A stretch of 64,000 nt of DNA from positions 124,001-188,000 of the forward strand of contig JAMWFC010000031.1 of NCBI GenBank assembly GCA_027475525.1, given 5' to 3'. This document shows, one piece after another, positions 24,210 to 35,883 of this stretch; within the stretch, counting starts at the first letter, position 1, and every line of letters begins with the position of its first letter. The stretch is from Macrolepiota albuminosa (lineage: Eukaryota > Basidiomycota > Agaricomycetes > Agaricales > Agaricaceae). The translations under genes were made by a program, and so were the position numbers. The notes under the pieces were generated by a model, which saw nothing but the letters and a program-made list of their open reading frames with translations, ran no database searches and had not been told where the DNA came from.

Positions 24210-26390
24210 TTACCAGAGAGAAATCCTGACTAAGGATGCTTGCCATGTAGAAAGTAAGCGGGGTGCTAAAGGTGTTGGGTCAGTAAGGGACAATGGGGTA
24301 TAGGAAGACGGTGGTGGGCTGTTGCTGATGCAGAAGGTGGATAGGTTGTTGAATAAGGTGTATAAAGCCATGTAAGCAGTCAACCCAATTTTCAAAGTTG
24401 CTATCGTCATTAGGATCAATTGCCAAGGTCGCCTAGAGAGACTGTCTGGTTCATGGAAAGTGCCTTTAACATGAACAAGCTCAAAGTGAAACATGAGGAT
24501 TGCTACCACCCAACGATTCATGCTAGCTGACGGCTGGATGTCGGGGTTCTGAAGCATATCCTTGATGTACCTAGCGTCCACCTTAACAATAAGCTTGTGT
24601 ATGCCAATGAGATATATTTTTAGTGCCTGAAATGCTTTGAAGAGCCTGTAGAGTTCCAACTTTGGCTGACTGTAGCATGATTCCCTGTCGTTAAGTGTGA
24701 TGGATCCAAAGTGGTTGTAACAGCGTTGTTTCAGGTTGTTGCTAAGGCACTGACAGAGAAAGTAGCTGACAGCAATATAGAAAGTGTTGACAGCTAAAAT
24801 GACAGGGTCAGCAGAGGCATAGTTGATAGGGATGAGTGGCTTGGCATCTTTTAGTGCTTTGATGAGATCATGTTGGGAGTTGACTTGGTCGGGGCCAAAC
24901 TTAAAAGGTTTGTTAGCACAAGTGAGCCAGGTAAGGTAATGGGCATGATGGACAAAGTTCTTGTGTATACGGAGAACGCCAATGGTGCCAAGGAAGGGGC
25001 AAACCTCAGATAGGTCACAGCAAGGATCCCAGTGCTCAAGAAGCGCTAGATGAGACTCATTGGGAACACAACTGGCAGGAGTGCAGACATGCTCAAGAAT
25101 TTTGAACTTTGGCACACAGAGAAGGAGCTTGTGACCGCTAAAGGTCCCACCACTAGGCTTTATGCGCTAGAGAATACGATTGAGGAGCTGAAAGAAGTCC
25201 CAAAGTGCTAGGCATATGTTGTGATTGTCAGGATGCTTCTCCAGCAAGCCATCAATGAGTCACCAGTCCTTGGGTCCTTTAACACCAATGTCGTTGATGA
25301 AATTGAGGACATTATGGGGGATTTTGGGTTGGAGGATGAATGTGATGTTGTCATGAAAAATAGGGACTGAATTAGTCCAACCCATAGGGAGGGTAACTAG
25401 GCAGAAGGTGCCAAAGAGGGTTTGGAACATGGTAAGGTTGTGGAAAGAGGGATGGATCAAGTGCTTGTCATAGCCAACATATAGATCAAGAGTGGCACCA
25501 CAGATAAAGGACTTGGCCACATGGTCAGGAAACGGAGGCATGCCAGAGTATCAAATGGTGACTCTGTTTAGTGGCTCTAAACTGTGAACAATATGCAAAT
25601 TACCGTTCTTCTTGAGTACACAGAACTAGTGGAAGTGGTAAGAGCTATTAGACGGCTCATAGACGCCAGCCTGTATCTTGGTGCATATAATCTGGCAGAC
25701 CTCAGCCTCAATGCCAGATGGCAAGGGTCTGTTATGTTCAGTCCATGACACATAAGGAATAGTAGGAATTACCACAGGTGGGAAGAAGTCTGTGCGCAAA
25801 CTGCTATGTTCAGAGTCCTCCCAAGTGAAGGCCTGGTTCTGCTTGGCAATAAGGTTGATAAGAACGCCCATTTTGTCTTTGGTGAGGAAACCAATGTTGT
25901 GGTCCTTGGCAAATTGTTGTTGGTGTTCAGTGGAAAAGCGTCCTGTCAGTCGGAAGGGTGTTGGTTGTGGCATGAGATTCAGGATGTTGGCAAGAGGATT
26001 GCCAAGGATATGATGCTTGATGCAGAAAGATTCAGGCAAGTGGGCAGCAACGAGTTTGGTTTTAAGTGCAACAGGCTTATATTTCTTCTTTACCTGTACC
26101 CCTTTCCTTTTAGAAACATTAGTATTATTATAAACTGGGGCAGAAAGGGGATCAGGGGTGGTAGCAAGAGAATGGGAAGCAGAAAGTCCAAGAATGGCAG
26201 GAGCAGGGGCTCTGGAAAGAGTGGTGAGATATGTGTTTTTTGTAGCAATTTTCTGGAAGAAGTCCAAGGCGGTAAGATACAAGTAGGCAAGAGAAGAGTC
26301 AGCAATGTTTTGTGGAGTTTTCTGGGGATTTTCAGTGACGGAATCAGGTATAGTAGAAAGTACTTCAGTATTAAGAAAGGTCATTTGCAA
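24210..26390 (-). pseudogene. Gypsy reverse transcriptase and RNase H, degenerate
   Basis: Read on the minus strand from 26390. The RT entry segment is GIEAEVCQIICTKI with VYEPSNSSY. The palm (25541-25260) has FGTFCLVTLPMGWTNS and FINDIGVKGP, where the usual DD is ND. RNase H-like sequence with YSQPKLELYRLFKA and HVKGTFHEPDSLSRRP lies at about 24700-24430. The element is broken by stops and frame changes between 25115 and 25626, and one catalytic Asp is lost. Confidence 0.75.
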
Positions 26391-26459
26391 AATATGTACA
26401 AGACTACTAGCGTGGTCATATTCTAGCCATTAGTGTTACATCTCCGTGATCATTGCCAA

Positions 26460-27008
26460 TCACCTTCTCAATGGTTTGTGAAAACACTGATGAGGATGTT
26501 CACTGGTGTGATGCTCAGTGAAATCTGGTGGCTTGCTGCATGTACCTTTCTGCTGTCCTCTAGGGAATGTCAGTACTGTGCATTGGATGTCAGAATTGGG
26601 GTCGCTAATTGTCAAAGTTGTTTCTTTGTTGGTAAGAGTCTTGACCACAAAACGTGCTAAGATGTTGAATGGTCTACCAAGAAGGAGGTCATAAGCAGGA
26701 GAACGGAGAATGTGAATCTGGAGGTAAAACGTGATGTCATCAATGGCGCATGGTACATTTTTGGCAAGTTTGAGCAATCTGTCCACTGTACCGTTAGCGC
26801 TTTGCATGTTCAGGATGACGTTGGGATCATAAATCAATCCTAGGTCATTAGCAACTTTTACAGCCATAGAAATGATCTGGGAGCCACTGTACACAATGGC
26901 CTCTACCTCACTCTTGTTGTCGACGGTAAGCATGACTGATCTGATGGCGTGTGAATCCTGGGCAATGGTAAAAATGGCAAGGTCCTTTCTATGCTCTAGC
27001 GACCTCAT
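26460..27008 (-). pseudogene. Gypsy retropepsin-like protease region
   Basis: Minus-strand frame with a retropepsin layout: MLTVDNKSEVEAIVYSGSQ in place of the usual DSGS active site (Tyr-Ser-Gly-Ser here), then the hydrophobic LLKLAKNVPCAI and LGRPF near the C-terminal part. The frame continues upstream to 27436 once the 77-bp duplication at 27226-27379 is discounted, apart from one TGA. It joins the gag C-terminus to RT. Confidence 0.65.
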
Positions 27009-27225
27009 ATAAGTTTCTATGGGATTGACAGAGGTAGTGTTAGTGATGGATTCTGCTGAGAGAGTGTTGGTGCTTATGGTAACGGGAGGGTTGGTAGCGA
27101 CAGAAAAACCAGGAAGTGCGTTGTTCAGGTCATTAACTTCGGTAATGGTAGTTGCTAAGGGGTGTCAAGGAGTAACAGCTGTTTTGACTTGGTTCCGGAC
27201 ATCTGGTGTGATGCTGCAGAGTTTT

Positions 27226-27379
27226 TCTACCAAGAGCGTAACTGGCATTTTCATGATGTGGCTGAAGATGTGGTTGGATTTCTCAATGTCAAAAATTGGC
27301 ACTCTACCAAGAGCGTAACTGGCATTTTCATGATGTGGCTGAAGATGTGGTTGGATTTCTCAATGTCAAAAATTGGCAC
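27226..27379. repeat. Exact 77-bp tandem duplication in Gypsy linker
   Basis: 27226-27302 recurs as 27303-27379 (one chance base beyond). Because 77 is not a multiple of three it shifts the frame. Discounting one copy puts the minus-strand frame that starts at 27436 in register with the protease frame at 27008. Confidence 0.93.
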
Positions 27380-29049
27380 TATGAGACAGTAACCTCCTTC
27401 AGGACGTTTCTCAGGTGCGGCAAAGTTACATTGCATGGGAGCATGATACCTATCACATAGACCAGCATAAGGATGGAGGGGCGGTAAGGGAGCGTCAGGA
27501 ACAGGTCAGACATAGTAGGCGGTATGGTAGGAGTGAGTGCTGCAGGCATTGATGAAGCGGCAGGAGCAGGCAAAGCATTAGGAACCAAAGATGAGGGAGG
27601 GTTGCTGGTGGTCGGCATTTGCTTGTAGCCACAAAGAGGCTGCTTGGGCTGTTTGATCTCAACACCGTCAAATACCTGATTCTTAAGCAAGTTGAGTTTC
27701 TGTTCCAGCTTGGAGATGTGCTCTTCTCAAGAGAAGCTGGGATGGTCGCCAATGCTGTTGAAATGCAGAATCTCATGGATCATCTGTTGCTGTGCTACCC
27801 GGTCAGGATTGGCATTGGCATTGCCTGAGAGTGTTCCAGTAATGATTTGTCCTGGATTGTGCCTGTGCTATTTATCTACCCGTTCCTGATAGATCTTGAG
27901 CTCCAGGTAGTTTGGTATAGTGGCACCAGTGGTCAAAACAACCTTGCTATTGAGGGCCCTGCATACTTTACCTTGCCAAATATAGTTTTCCAGGGTAGTG
28001 CAGCATCCTTGTGTCATAGTATGCCCAATTTCACCACAGAAATGGCAAAGGTTGGATCTGGCAACATTAGCAGTATGGTTGGCAGTCATACTGGTGGCAA
28101 TTATTGTCTCAATTTGGGTCATAGCAAATACAATGGTGGCGTTGATAGCGGCATTAAGATCCTCTTTCTTAACAAAGTCAGCAGCGGGAGGGGCAGCAGG
28201 AGTTAAGACGGGAAGGATACTGTTGGGGTGTTTAGGCAGAGTCGTCCTAGCACATTGCATACCAATGCCGATGCCTGTGTCAGTACCTTTTAAAACCTAT
28301 TTACCTGCTTCAAAGACATCAGCAACTGCATAAGGTTCCTCAGGGTGGTGGGTCGGTTGTATGATTTCCAACTGTCTAGCAATACAAGTCCATAGCAAGG
28401 TCAGGATGCCTTGTTGGAATAGGCAATGTTCCTCATTGATGTAGAGTTTGCCATTCTGTAATAGCCATCTGGCAACCTTCTGGAATTCCTGATATTATGT
28501 GGAGAATGCTCCAAAAGAGTATGTGCCATTGTTAAAAGAGTACTAAACAAGTTTGTGGAGCTCATTTACCATGTACCAGGTAGCTTCCTCAGCACCAGAG
28601 TAGAGCTTAATGACTGCCAATTTCCATTCTTTGTAAGTGGTGCCAGTAGCTGGTTAAGCGCTAGGCACTGGAGCAGAAAACTTGGAAAGTCCAGTCCAGG
28701 TTTCTGCTGTGTTGTATGAGATATAGCGTGCCATGTATTCCTTCATTTGAGTGAGGTCAGTAACCCCACAGTCCCTAAACAGATATTCTAGTTCCTTGAA
28801 ATATTGGGAGAGTTTCCATGGTTTGGACTCATCCCATTTTGGCACAGAGAAATAGTTGCATGGCATGCGCTGAGGAGGTGGTTCTATAGCCACTGTACTG
28901 CTATGCAGTGGAGACGGTAGCGATGATGGAGTTCTGAAAATTGAGGAAGGGGTTTGGGATATTAGCAACAGGGTAAGGGAAATAATAGGTTGAGAAAGGG
29001 GAATTAAAGGAGTAGAGGGGGTAACAGGTTGTGGTACAGCTAGCGGCAA
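27380..29049 (-). pseudogene. Gypsy gag with CCHC zinc knuckle, degenerate
   Basis: From 29049 on the minus strand: a Pro/Ser-rich N-terminus, the gag core (VPKWDESKPWKLSQYFKELE, then MARYISYNTAETWTGL), and after a break the zinc knuckle CHFCGEIGHTMTQGC at about 28040. A Pro/Ala-rich linker follows. Several frameshifts separate the parts. Confidence 0.7.
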
Positions 29050-29290
29050 TGCTAAGAGATTGTCAGTACTAAAATCTAGAGAGTGTGGGAAGAGACCAGG
29101 TTTGTCTACAGTGGTGTTCTGTAGTTCCTGTGCAAGAGATAGACCTGGTAAGGCACCAGATGGTTGAGGAGTTGATGGGTGGGAAGGGGCTATGCCTTCT
29201 GCCGACTGCTCTAGCAGATGGTGCCTACACTGGAGATGAGTTTCTGGTAGAATTCTGCTCTAAAGACTCTCGTGGTGGGCTCCAATTTGA

Positions 29291-30257
29291 TGATGCCCAA
29301 AAGTAGTTCAGTAGCAAATACAGTTTATGGCTACTGACCTGTGTAACAATGTGTTGGGCATGCTAAGGTTGAGGGAGTCCTGGGCAGGTTCCAGAGAACC
29401 AGTCCAAAAATGAGTTGAACAGCAAGATTTGGTAAAAGTCGGTAACAATAGTCGGCAAAGAGGTACGGCAAGGAGGGTGCACCAATGACAAAGTGCGCCT
29501 AAAAGGGAGGGGAGATGAATACGGGCAAGTGTGGCAAGAGGACATGGGAAGAAAACTAGAGGCTTAGCAACAACTAAGTGGTGTGATGCCTGCCGTAGGT
29601 GCAAGGCATGTAGGTTCCATAAGCGTAACTGTGGCAAGCAGGCTAAGAGTGTCCAGACAATTGGTGACTATGAACTTAGTCAGCTCAAAAGAAATCTGAA
29701 CCATAGAGTGAACTAAGGGGTGTAAAGTGGGGTACTCTCTTCTGTTCTAACTAATGACAACAGTAAATATTTATAGTGAAAAGGAGTTCACTGTCGCTAA
29801 GCGGCTAGATGTCACCAAGGAGCAGTGAACTGGAAAGAATGTAAGTAGTCGCTATGCATTAAACTAAATACTAAGAAGTTAACAAGAATGCTGTCTGTCC
29901 AAATAATGAAAAGGTGCTAAGTGGTGCCAGGCACCAAGGTGAAACACCAAGCTGCCAGTCACAGGAAAATGCCATCATTCTAACTTGTAAGCGCTGTTGC
30001 TAGCTAGCAGTACCACGTGCTTCCTGAGTGATGCCATCTGTCAATCCTTGCCGATGGCATGATGCCCGCTGTCATTTGTCATTCATGCTGCCATTGGCGC
30101 TATCACTGATCAGGTACATCAGTTGCCATGTATGGCTGTCAGAAATGGCTTAAAATGGATAAAACACATGCGCCAAGTTTGGGACAAGTGCAGCAAGGTT
30201 TTTGGAGCCAATGCTGAACCTGCCATTGATGCGCCTACCCTGTATGGGGTCCTATCA
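29291..30257 (-). mobile_element. 5' LTR of the minus-strand Gypsy relic
   Basis: On the minus strand it starts TGATAGGACCCCATACAGG at 30257 and ends GGGCATCA at 29291 (967 bp, TG...CA). The internal sequence TCAAATTGGAGCCC follows at once and is probably the primer site. The same junction is found in plus orientation at about 31018, which supports both the LTR end and the family. Confidence 0.75.
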
Positions 30258-30289
30258 GTGCCTAACAAGTGGTAGCACTTAGACCTAGA

Positions 30290-31115
30290 ATTGATAGAAT
30301 TCATGCATAACAAACAGCTTGAGCATTTTTTCTTGGCATCTGACATTACTTAATAACTTGGATAAACAGCAGAATTGGTAGAATTCATACGTGACAGACA
30401 GCTTGGCATTTTACTTTAATATTCAACATTACCTAGCAACTTGGATAAGCAGCAAAATTATAGAATCCTTAGTATATAGTTTAATTTATGGTGCCAATTT
30501 ACAAATTTTGCCAGTTCACTATACTTTGGTGATGTTTAGCTACTTAGCAACAGTGAACTCAGTATATTATAAATATTTACTGTCTTGTCTGTAAAAAGAA
30601 CAGAGTTTTGTAACTTCAGTCTACTTAGTTCACCTCACAGTTTAGATTATATTTTAGTCTGACTTAGTATAAGTTGCCAATTGTCTAAACATCTTGCCTG
30701 CTTGCTGCAGTCTTTTTCAATATACAGAACCTACATGCCTTATATTTATAGCAAGCATTATGCAGCTTAGAATTATTAAGCTTTTAGTTTTCTTGCTGCC
30801 CATCTTTATACACTCTTCTTCAATACTATTTTCACCCTTTCTCTCTCTCTAGGCACACTTTATCATTAATGCATTCCTCTTACTGACCTTTCCTTACCAC
30901 TTTCAATCTATTTATTGACATATTCTCTAAAACCTGTCTAAAACTCCCTTACACATATAGCATACCTAACATAGATTTTCAGGCTAACATTTGCTACTAA
31001 CCAACTTTTAAGTATCATCAAATTGAAGCCCACTATAAGAAAACTTCAGAGCACAATTCTGCCAGAAACCTATCTCCAGCACAAGCACCATCTGCTAAAG
31101 CAGTTGGCAGAAAGC
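30290..31115 (+). mobile_element. Second Gypsy fragment: partial LTR plus gag leader, plus strand
   Basis: Contains LTR-like sequence ending CTACTAACCAACTTTTAAGTATCATC near 31018, followed by AATTGAAGCCCAC and a leader that mirrors the minus-strand element's sequence at 29290-29190 (GCCAGAAACCTATCTCC, GCACCATCTGCTA). It lies head to head with the LTR ending at 30257. The rest of this copy is absent. Confidence 0.6.
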
Positions 31116-31408
31116 ATACTTTTTTTCTATCTTTTTCTTTTTATTTCACAACTTTCTAATGCCTTATTACACTATACTTTAACCCAAAAACTACAAAATG
31201 CCAAAAATAAGCTTGTAGATAACATTTCTGATATTTACTCAAATATAAACTTAGCACTAATGACTCTTCAGTGTCTCTGCTTGCTGCTATACAATTTTTT
31301 ACCCCTTCTACTCCATTGACACTTCTTTCACAATTCTTTATAGAAGATGGCAGACAGATAGGCAGATGGTGAATTGATGAGCTGATGGCAGACAGATGCA
31401 AACTCAGT

Positions 31409-31562
31409 GGATGGCTGACAAAGGATAGAAGATAGCAGATAAACAGTCAGATGGTGAATTAATAAGCAGATGGTGGACAGGTAGAGGATGGCTGACAAAG
31501 GATAGAAGATAGCAGATAAACAGTCAGATGGTGAATTAATAAGCAGATGGTGGACAGGTAGA
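31409..31562. repeat. Exact 77-bp tandem duplication in a GATGG-rich tract
   Basis: 31409-31485 is repeated as 31486-31562 (one chance base beyond). Shorter GATGG/CAGA-like repeats surround it (31340-31410), so a minisatellite origin is conceivable, but the period equals that of five other exact duplications in unrelated DNA. Confidence 0.9.
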
Positions 31563-31599
31563 GATAATAATATCACTCACCATTGGCTATTCTTTTGCA

Positions 31600-32480
31600 T
31601 ACTTGAGATAGTCTATGAGCTCATCTCTCCTGGACATGATCTGCCTTGAAGTTGCTGTCTATCATTCAAAAACAATTGAACTTCCACTGGATAGGGTCTT
31701 CTTCCTAATTGAATGGAAGATTGACTCTTGGTTGAGGACAAGTTATACAGAATATTGCAAGTTCACCATGGTCTGGCACCATAGAGTGCCTCAATTCATC
31801 ATGTCTGAAGCCTGGTCACTTCAATTTCTTTATCCACTACCATGAACAAGAAATTTGTTGTAGCTCACAGTAAAGGTTATCTACCTCACCAGAAGATGCA
31901 ATTGGAGAAGTTATTCTTGCAATTTTCTGCCAGTACTGGTAGGCAGATGCTTTGCACTCTAGATGTGTCAGATGGAAGTCATCTAGCACAGTTGTTATAA
32001 AATATATTTGTGTCCAATCAAATATACTAGAGACCAGCTGCAAGTAGATAGTATTCTTTACTAATACATCTATCCCAGAACACTCACATAAAATGGCAGT
32101 GATGTAGTGTACTCCAGTTGTGTAAACAATCTGTTGTATTAGATTCTCAAACCAATTATATCTGTCCATATAGAACCTATTTGTGGCTCTCCAGTTGTGT
32201 AAACAATCTGTTGTATTAGATTCTCAAACCAATTATATCTGTCCATATAGAACCTATTTGTGGCTGCCAATCTTCTGGAATATCTTCTATTGGCACATTA
32301 TTCTCTGGTTCTTATTGCTCTTCCTCTTCTATGATTTGATCAAGGCCAGCATTCTGAAGTCTGCTCAGAAAATCTGAAGTTATGAACAGATCTACTGCTA
32401 GATGTTCCAGGTTGCTATCTGCTGATGGAAGTTCAACATCTGTTTGATATTCAAGTCATAGAAACTCTTGCTCCTGAATA
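31600..32480 (-). pseudogene. KDZ (Kyakuja-Dileera-Zisupton) transposase relic
   Basis: Read from the high-coordinate end: an acidic segment, then TTGVHYITAILCECSG at about 32120, VLDDFHLTHLECKASAYQYW at about 31970, and VDNLYCELQQISCSW ending 31837. This is the order of the CxC2-like N-terminal region of KDZ transposases. Downstream, in other frames, come words matching HSMVPDHGELAIFC, then NFKADHV, the start of the KDZ core. Many stops make it a relic. A 77-bp duplication sits inside (32112-32265). Confidence 0.65.
32112..32265. repeat. Exact 77-bp tandem duplication in KDZ relic
   Basis: 32112-32188 recurs as 32189-32265. Flanking bases differ on both sides, so it is exactly 77 bp. Confidence 0.95.
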
Positions 32481-32537
32481 TCCTTTTTCTGCTTATAGTC
32501 CTCAAAAGCCTTGACTCTGACCTTCTCTTGATAACAG

Positions 32538-33314
32538 TGATAGAACCCCACACAGGCTAGATGCATCAATGGCAGGCTCAGCATCAGCTCCAGACATCTT
32601 GCTATACTTGTTCCAAGCTTGGCACATACAATTTATCCATTTTAAACCTTATCTCATGGCCATGCATGGCAAGCAATAGAACTAATCAATAATAGTGCCA
32701 GCAGCAGCTTAAATGACAGATAACAACTGACAATTATGCTGTCAGCAAGCAGTGACAGGTGGCATCAATCAATCAATACATGGTACAGCTAAATAACAGT
32801 GCTTATGGATTAGGAGTCATGGCATTTACTCTGGCACCCTTTCTCAGACAGACAGACAGCTTTCTTGCTTCATTTCTCATTATTTAGTTTAATGCATAAC
32901 ATTTAATTACATTACTTACAGTTCTCTGCTCCTTGGCAACTCTTAATTTTGCACTGGCTAAGTTTATAGTTGCCAACTGTCTGAGTACTTCTAGCCTACT
33001 TGCTGCAGTCATGAAACCTACATGCCTTGCATCTATGGCAGGCATTACACAGCTTAGTTATTATTAAGCCCCTAGTTTTCTTGCCGCATCCCTTGCCACA
33101 CTTACTCATATCTGCATCCCTTTTTATTTAGATGCACCTTGTTGCTAGTGCACTTTCCTTACCAATTACCATTACCAACCTTCACTAAAACTTGCTGTTC
33201 AACTTGTTTCCAACTTGTTCTCTGGGACTCCCTCGATACTTAGCATGCTTAATGCATTATTCTTCAGTTAGTAGTTATAAACTGTATCTGCTACTGATCA
33301 ACTTTTGGGCATCA
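32538..33314 (+). mobile_element. Solo LTR-like relic (Gypsy family)
   Basis: TGATAGAACCC...TTTGGGCATCA, the same family as 918-1614 and 29291-30257. No internal region follows. Bases 33315-33862 contain no gene I recognise; the minus-strand frame at 33545-33880 has no known motif. Confidence 0.6.
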
Positions 33315-33862
33315 TTAACAGTTTGCATGCAATGAATTGTGTTGAATTTAGAAATACTCTCCAGTATCCGACATGTTCATTGGTTAGAAATACCTACCAT
33401 TTCATACTTCAGGTCAGTGAAATAGGTTGGAGTAGTGCATGTGGCAGAAACATCCATGACAAAATATTCTTGACCTAATGCAATCACAGCATCACTATTG
33501 CACCAGATAATGGTCAGGACAAGCAAGGCAATCAGTAACCTCATCTATTGATTCATGACCAAGCAATCTATTGAGCAACTATAAAACATGGTTAATGAAG
33601 TTGTTAAGATAATCTGGCTATATCTATGTATGAACTTGAATAATTTGCTCTCAATAATAGCATAAATACAAATCACCTTTACATGCTTTATAAATATAGG
33701 CATTGTATCATCTACATCATTTACTATTGGATTATTGTCAAAGTGTGCAAAGTTATCATTATTTAGAAATACTGCAGGAAGTGCACCAGTTACAATGAGA
33801 ACAAGACCCAGTAGTAGCTGTTCTGTGATGAGAACTAGCAACTGTCCTTTTACATTGCTTAC

Positions 33863-34620
33863 ATGTGCTACCACATTCAATCCAGGTCAGTGAGAACATA
33901 CCTGTTAGGGATCTGCAGCCTACTGAAAATATATTTTTCTGATGTACATGACATCAGAAACTCTGTTCTTGTAAAGAACACCCTTGCAAGCTGCATGCAA
34001 CTCAAATTCTCCAACAAAGCACAAGCTGCCACTCACATGCACTGACCTTACATGGGCAATTGACTGCTATGCTGAGTTGGATGACCTCAATAATCTCCTT
34101 TTTGTTGCCCAATTTGTAATGGGTTTTTATGGCTTGTTAAGACTAGGAGAGCTCTGCTAGCCAGACAACAACCAACTCAAAAATGACAAGAAGACAGTAA
34201 ACATCCTTTCTATCTATGTTCACACTGACTCTTTTGAATTCCAATTTTCTGGTCACAAAGCGGATACATTCTTTGAAGGCAACAATATTGTTATTAAAAA
34301 AACCCAACACTTGAGCAATGCCCACAGCATTTTCTCTCAGTACCTCTCTCAACAAGCTCAAAAATTCTCCTTGAGGCAGCAGCTGTGGCTGAGAGCCAAC
34401 AGAGCTTACCCTACTTGTTTCTTTTTCATGGATTGCTTGCACATCTTTTTCTCTGATTCATTTGGCAGCCAATCAATGAGGGCTGGCAGTGCAACCTTCT
34501 TAGCAGAGGCTGGGGTTGCTCCACACCTGATTCAAGCAGCCAGGCACGGTTCTTCAAAAGCCTTTCAGTGGTACATTAAAAAGAAGCCCATTTTCATCCA
34601 TGTACTTGCATTGTGATGCA
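33863..34620 (+). pseudogene. Tyrosine recombinase relic (RLGE lineage), copy 1
   Basis: Pieces in shifting frames: RSVRTYLLGICSLL, then FVAQFVMGFYGLLRLGE with the first catalytic Arg at about 34140, then GHKADTFFEGN. Last come SMRAGSATFLAEAGVAPHLI and WYIKKKPIFIHVLA (second catalytic Arg region and Tyr) at 34480-34610. The copy at 43442-44070 has the same order. No reverse transcriptase is nearby. Stops at the RLGE region and frame changes indicate decay. Confidence 0.65.
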
Positions 34621-35883
34621 GCACTAACAACATCTTATATTGACCCACAAAACCAATCAAGAAACATTTACAATTGCCACTCTGTCCTTTCTGTGCCATT
34701 GTTTTCCCTATCCCATTTTTTGCAATGTTTATCATGGATGCAGACATATACACAAGCAGCAATCAGCTTCTTTCTGTACAGTTTTTTCCTATTTTCTTTC
34801 AGCATTTCTCTTTTTGTTTTGGACACCTGCAGATCACCAACAGACTTTTGCTTGAGCACCACAGACCTTCCTTCTTCTGAACATCTACAGACTACTGTCA
34901 GGGGACTCCCCATTCCTTTATTCTTTCACTCTTTATTCCTTCACTCTCCTTTCATTCACTTCCTTATTTCTTCTGTCATTCTCTCATTTTGCTGTTACTA
35001 CTTTCTCAACACTATCTGTTAGTACTATTTTCAACCTTTGAGGTGCTCTGGTTTTTTAGCTATCACTCAGACAAGTGTGGGCCCTTCAGCACCGCTCCAG
35101 ACTGCTTATATAAGCCGAAGTTTGCCTTTCTGACTTCTAAAGTCCAGAGTTTTCCTCTCTTGTTTGCACAGTTGTTTGGTTAATCAATTTTCGAGTTTTT
35201 AAGATTTTGTTGTACTGTACAGTTGTTTCCCATGCTTCAGAAGCCCCAGAAGCATCCAACCTGGCATAGGGAATCCCTAGACTTGTTCTCTTTGGATCCC
35301 CCTCTGCCAGGTGAGTAGTTATTATGATATTGTCAGTACATACTCTAATACACTTTGGATCTCCCTCTGCCAGCTGTGTGACTGAGCCACAGCCTCTAGA
35401 GGTTGCCCTTACAACTACCCACAGACTCTACCCTTCTCTGCACTTGTTGAAGCCTTTCCCTTACAGACACATGGAATTCTTGAGGCTTTCCCTCTGCTAT
35501 CTTCTTGTCTCCCCAATTTATTTCCTCATGACAAACCCTTCTATGAGTACTGTGCAGATCCATGTCATCCTACATCTCCTCTCTTTTTACCAGGTCTTCT
35601 CACATTTACAGTATGCCTTGAGTGTACTAGTGTCTCCCATTCTTTATACATCTTCTATTTTCGCCCCCTTTCCTCAATCGGATTCCCTCAACAATATAGC
35701 ATTTAGCCACATTGGTGGCAAAATAGCATATGCTGAGGTTAAGACAGGCTACACAGGCCCTCCCGAGCGGCCCCAGCAAATTATCGGTAAACCTGCTACT
35801 GGGTCAGTCATTGGTTAAGTCAAAACAAAGTGTTTTTTACACAACCAATTCAAAGAGCGACCGTCACGTGTGTGTGCAGCCGC
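34621..35883. other. Transposon-derived flank with dispersed repeat copy 2
   Basis: Contains the 35000-35415 repeat that matches 21213-21620 (TATATAAG box, CCAACCTGGCATAG, GGTTGCCCTTACA). The plus-strand frame 35324-35818 is low-complexity and judged non-genic. The segmental duplication starts at 35884. Confidence 0.5.

Noticed and set aside
26085..26426. Plus-strand frame 25806-26426 (206 codons)
   Set aside because: It is antisense to the Gypsy RT region, with a repetitive Gly/Arg/Ser translation. It is a shadow of the minus-strand coding remnant.
31318..31565. CRISPR-like or satellite array of GATGG/GTGAATT repeats
   Set aside because: The context is eukaryotic, the repeats are irregular, and the longest unit is the 77-bp duplication seen elsewhere. 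No CRISPR array is present in the window.
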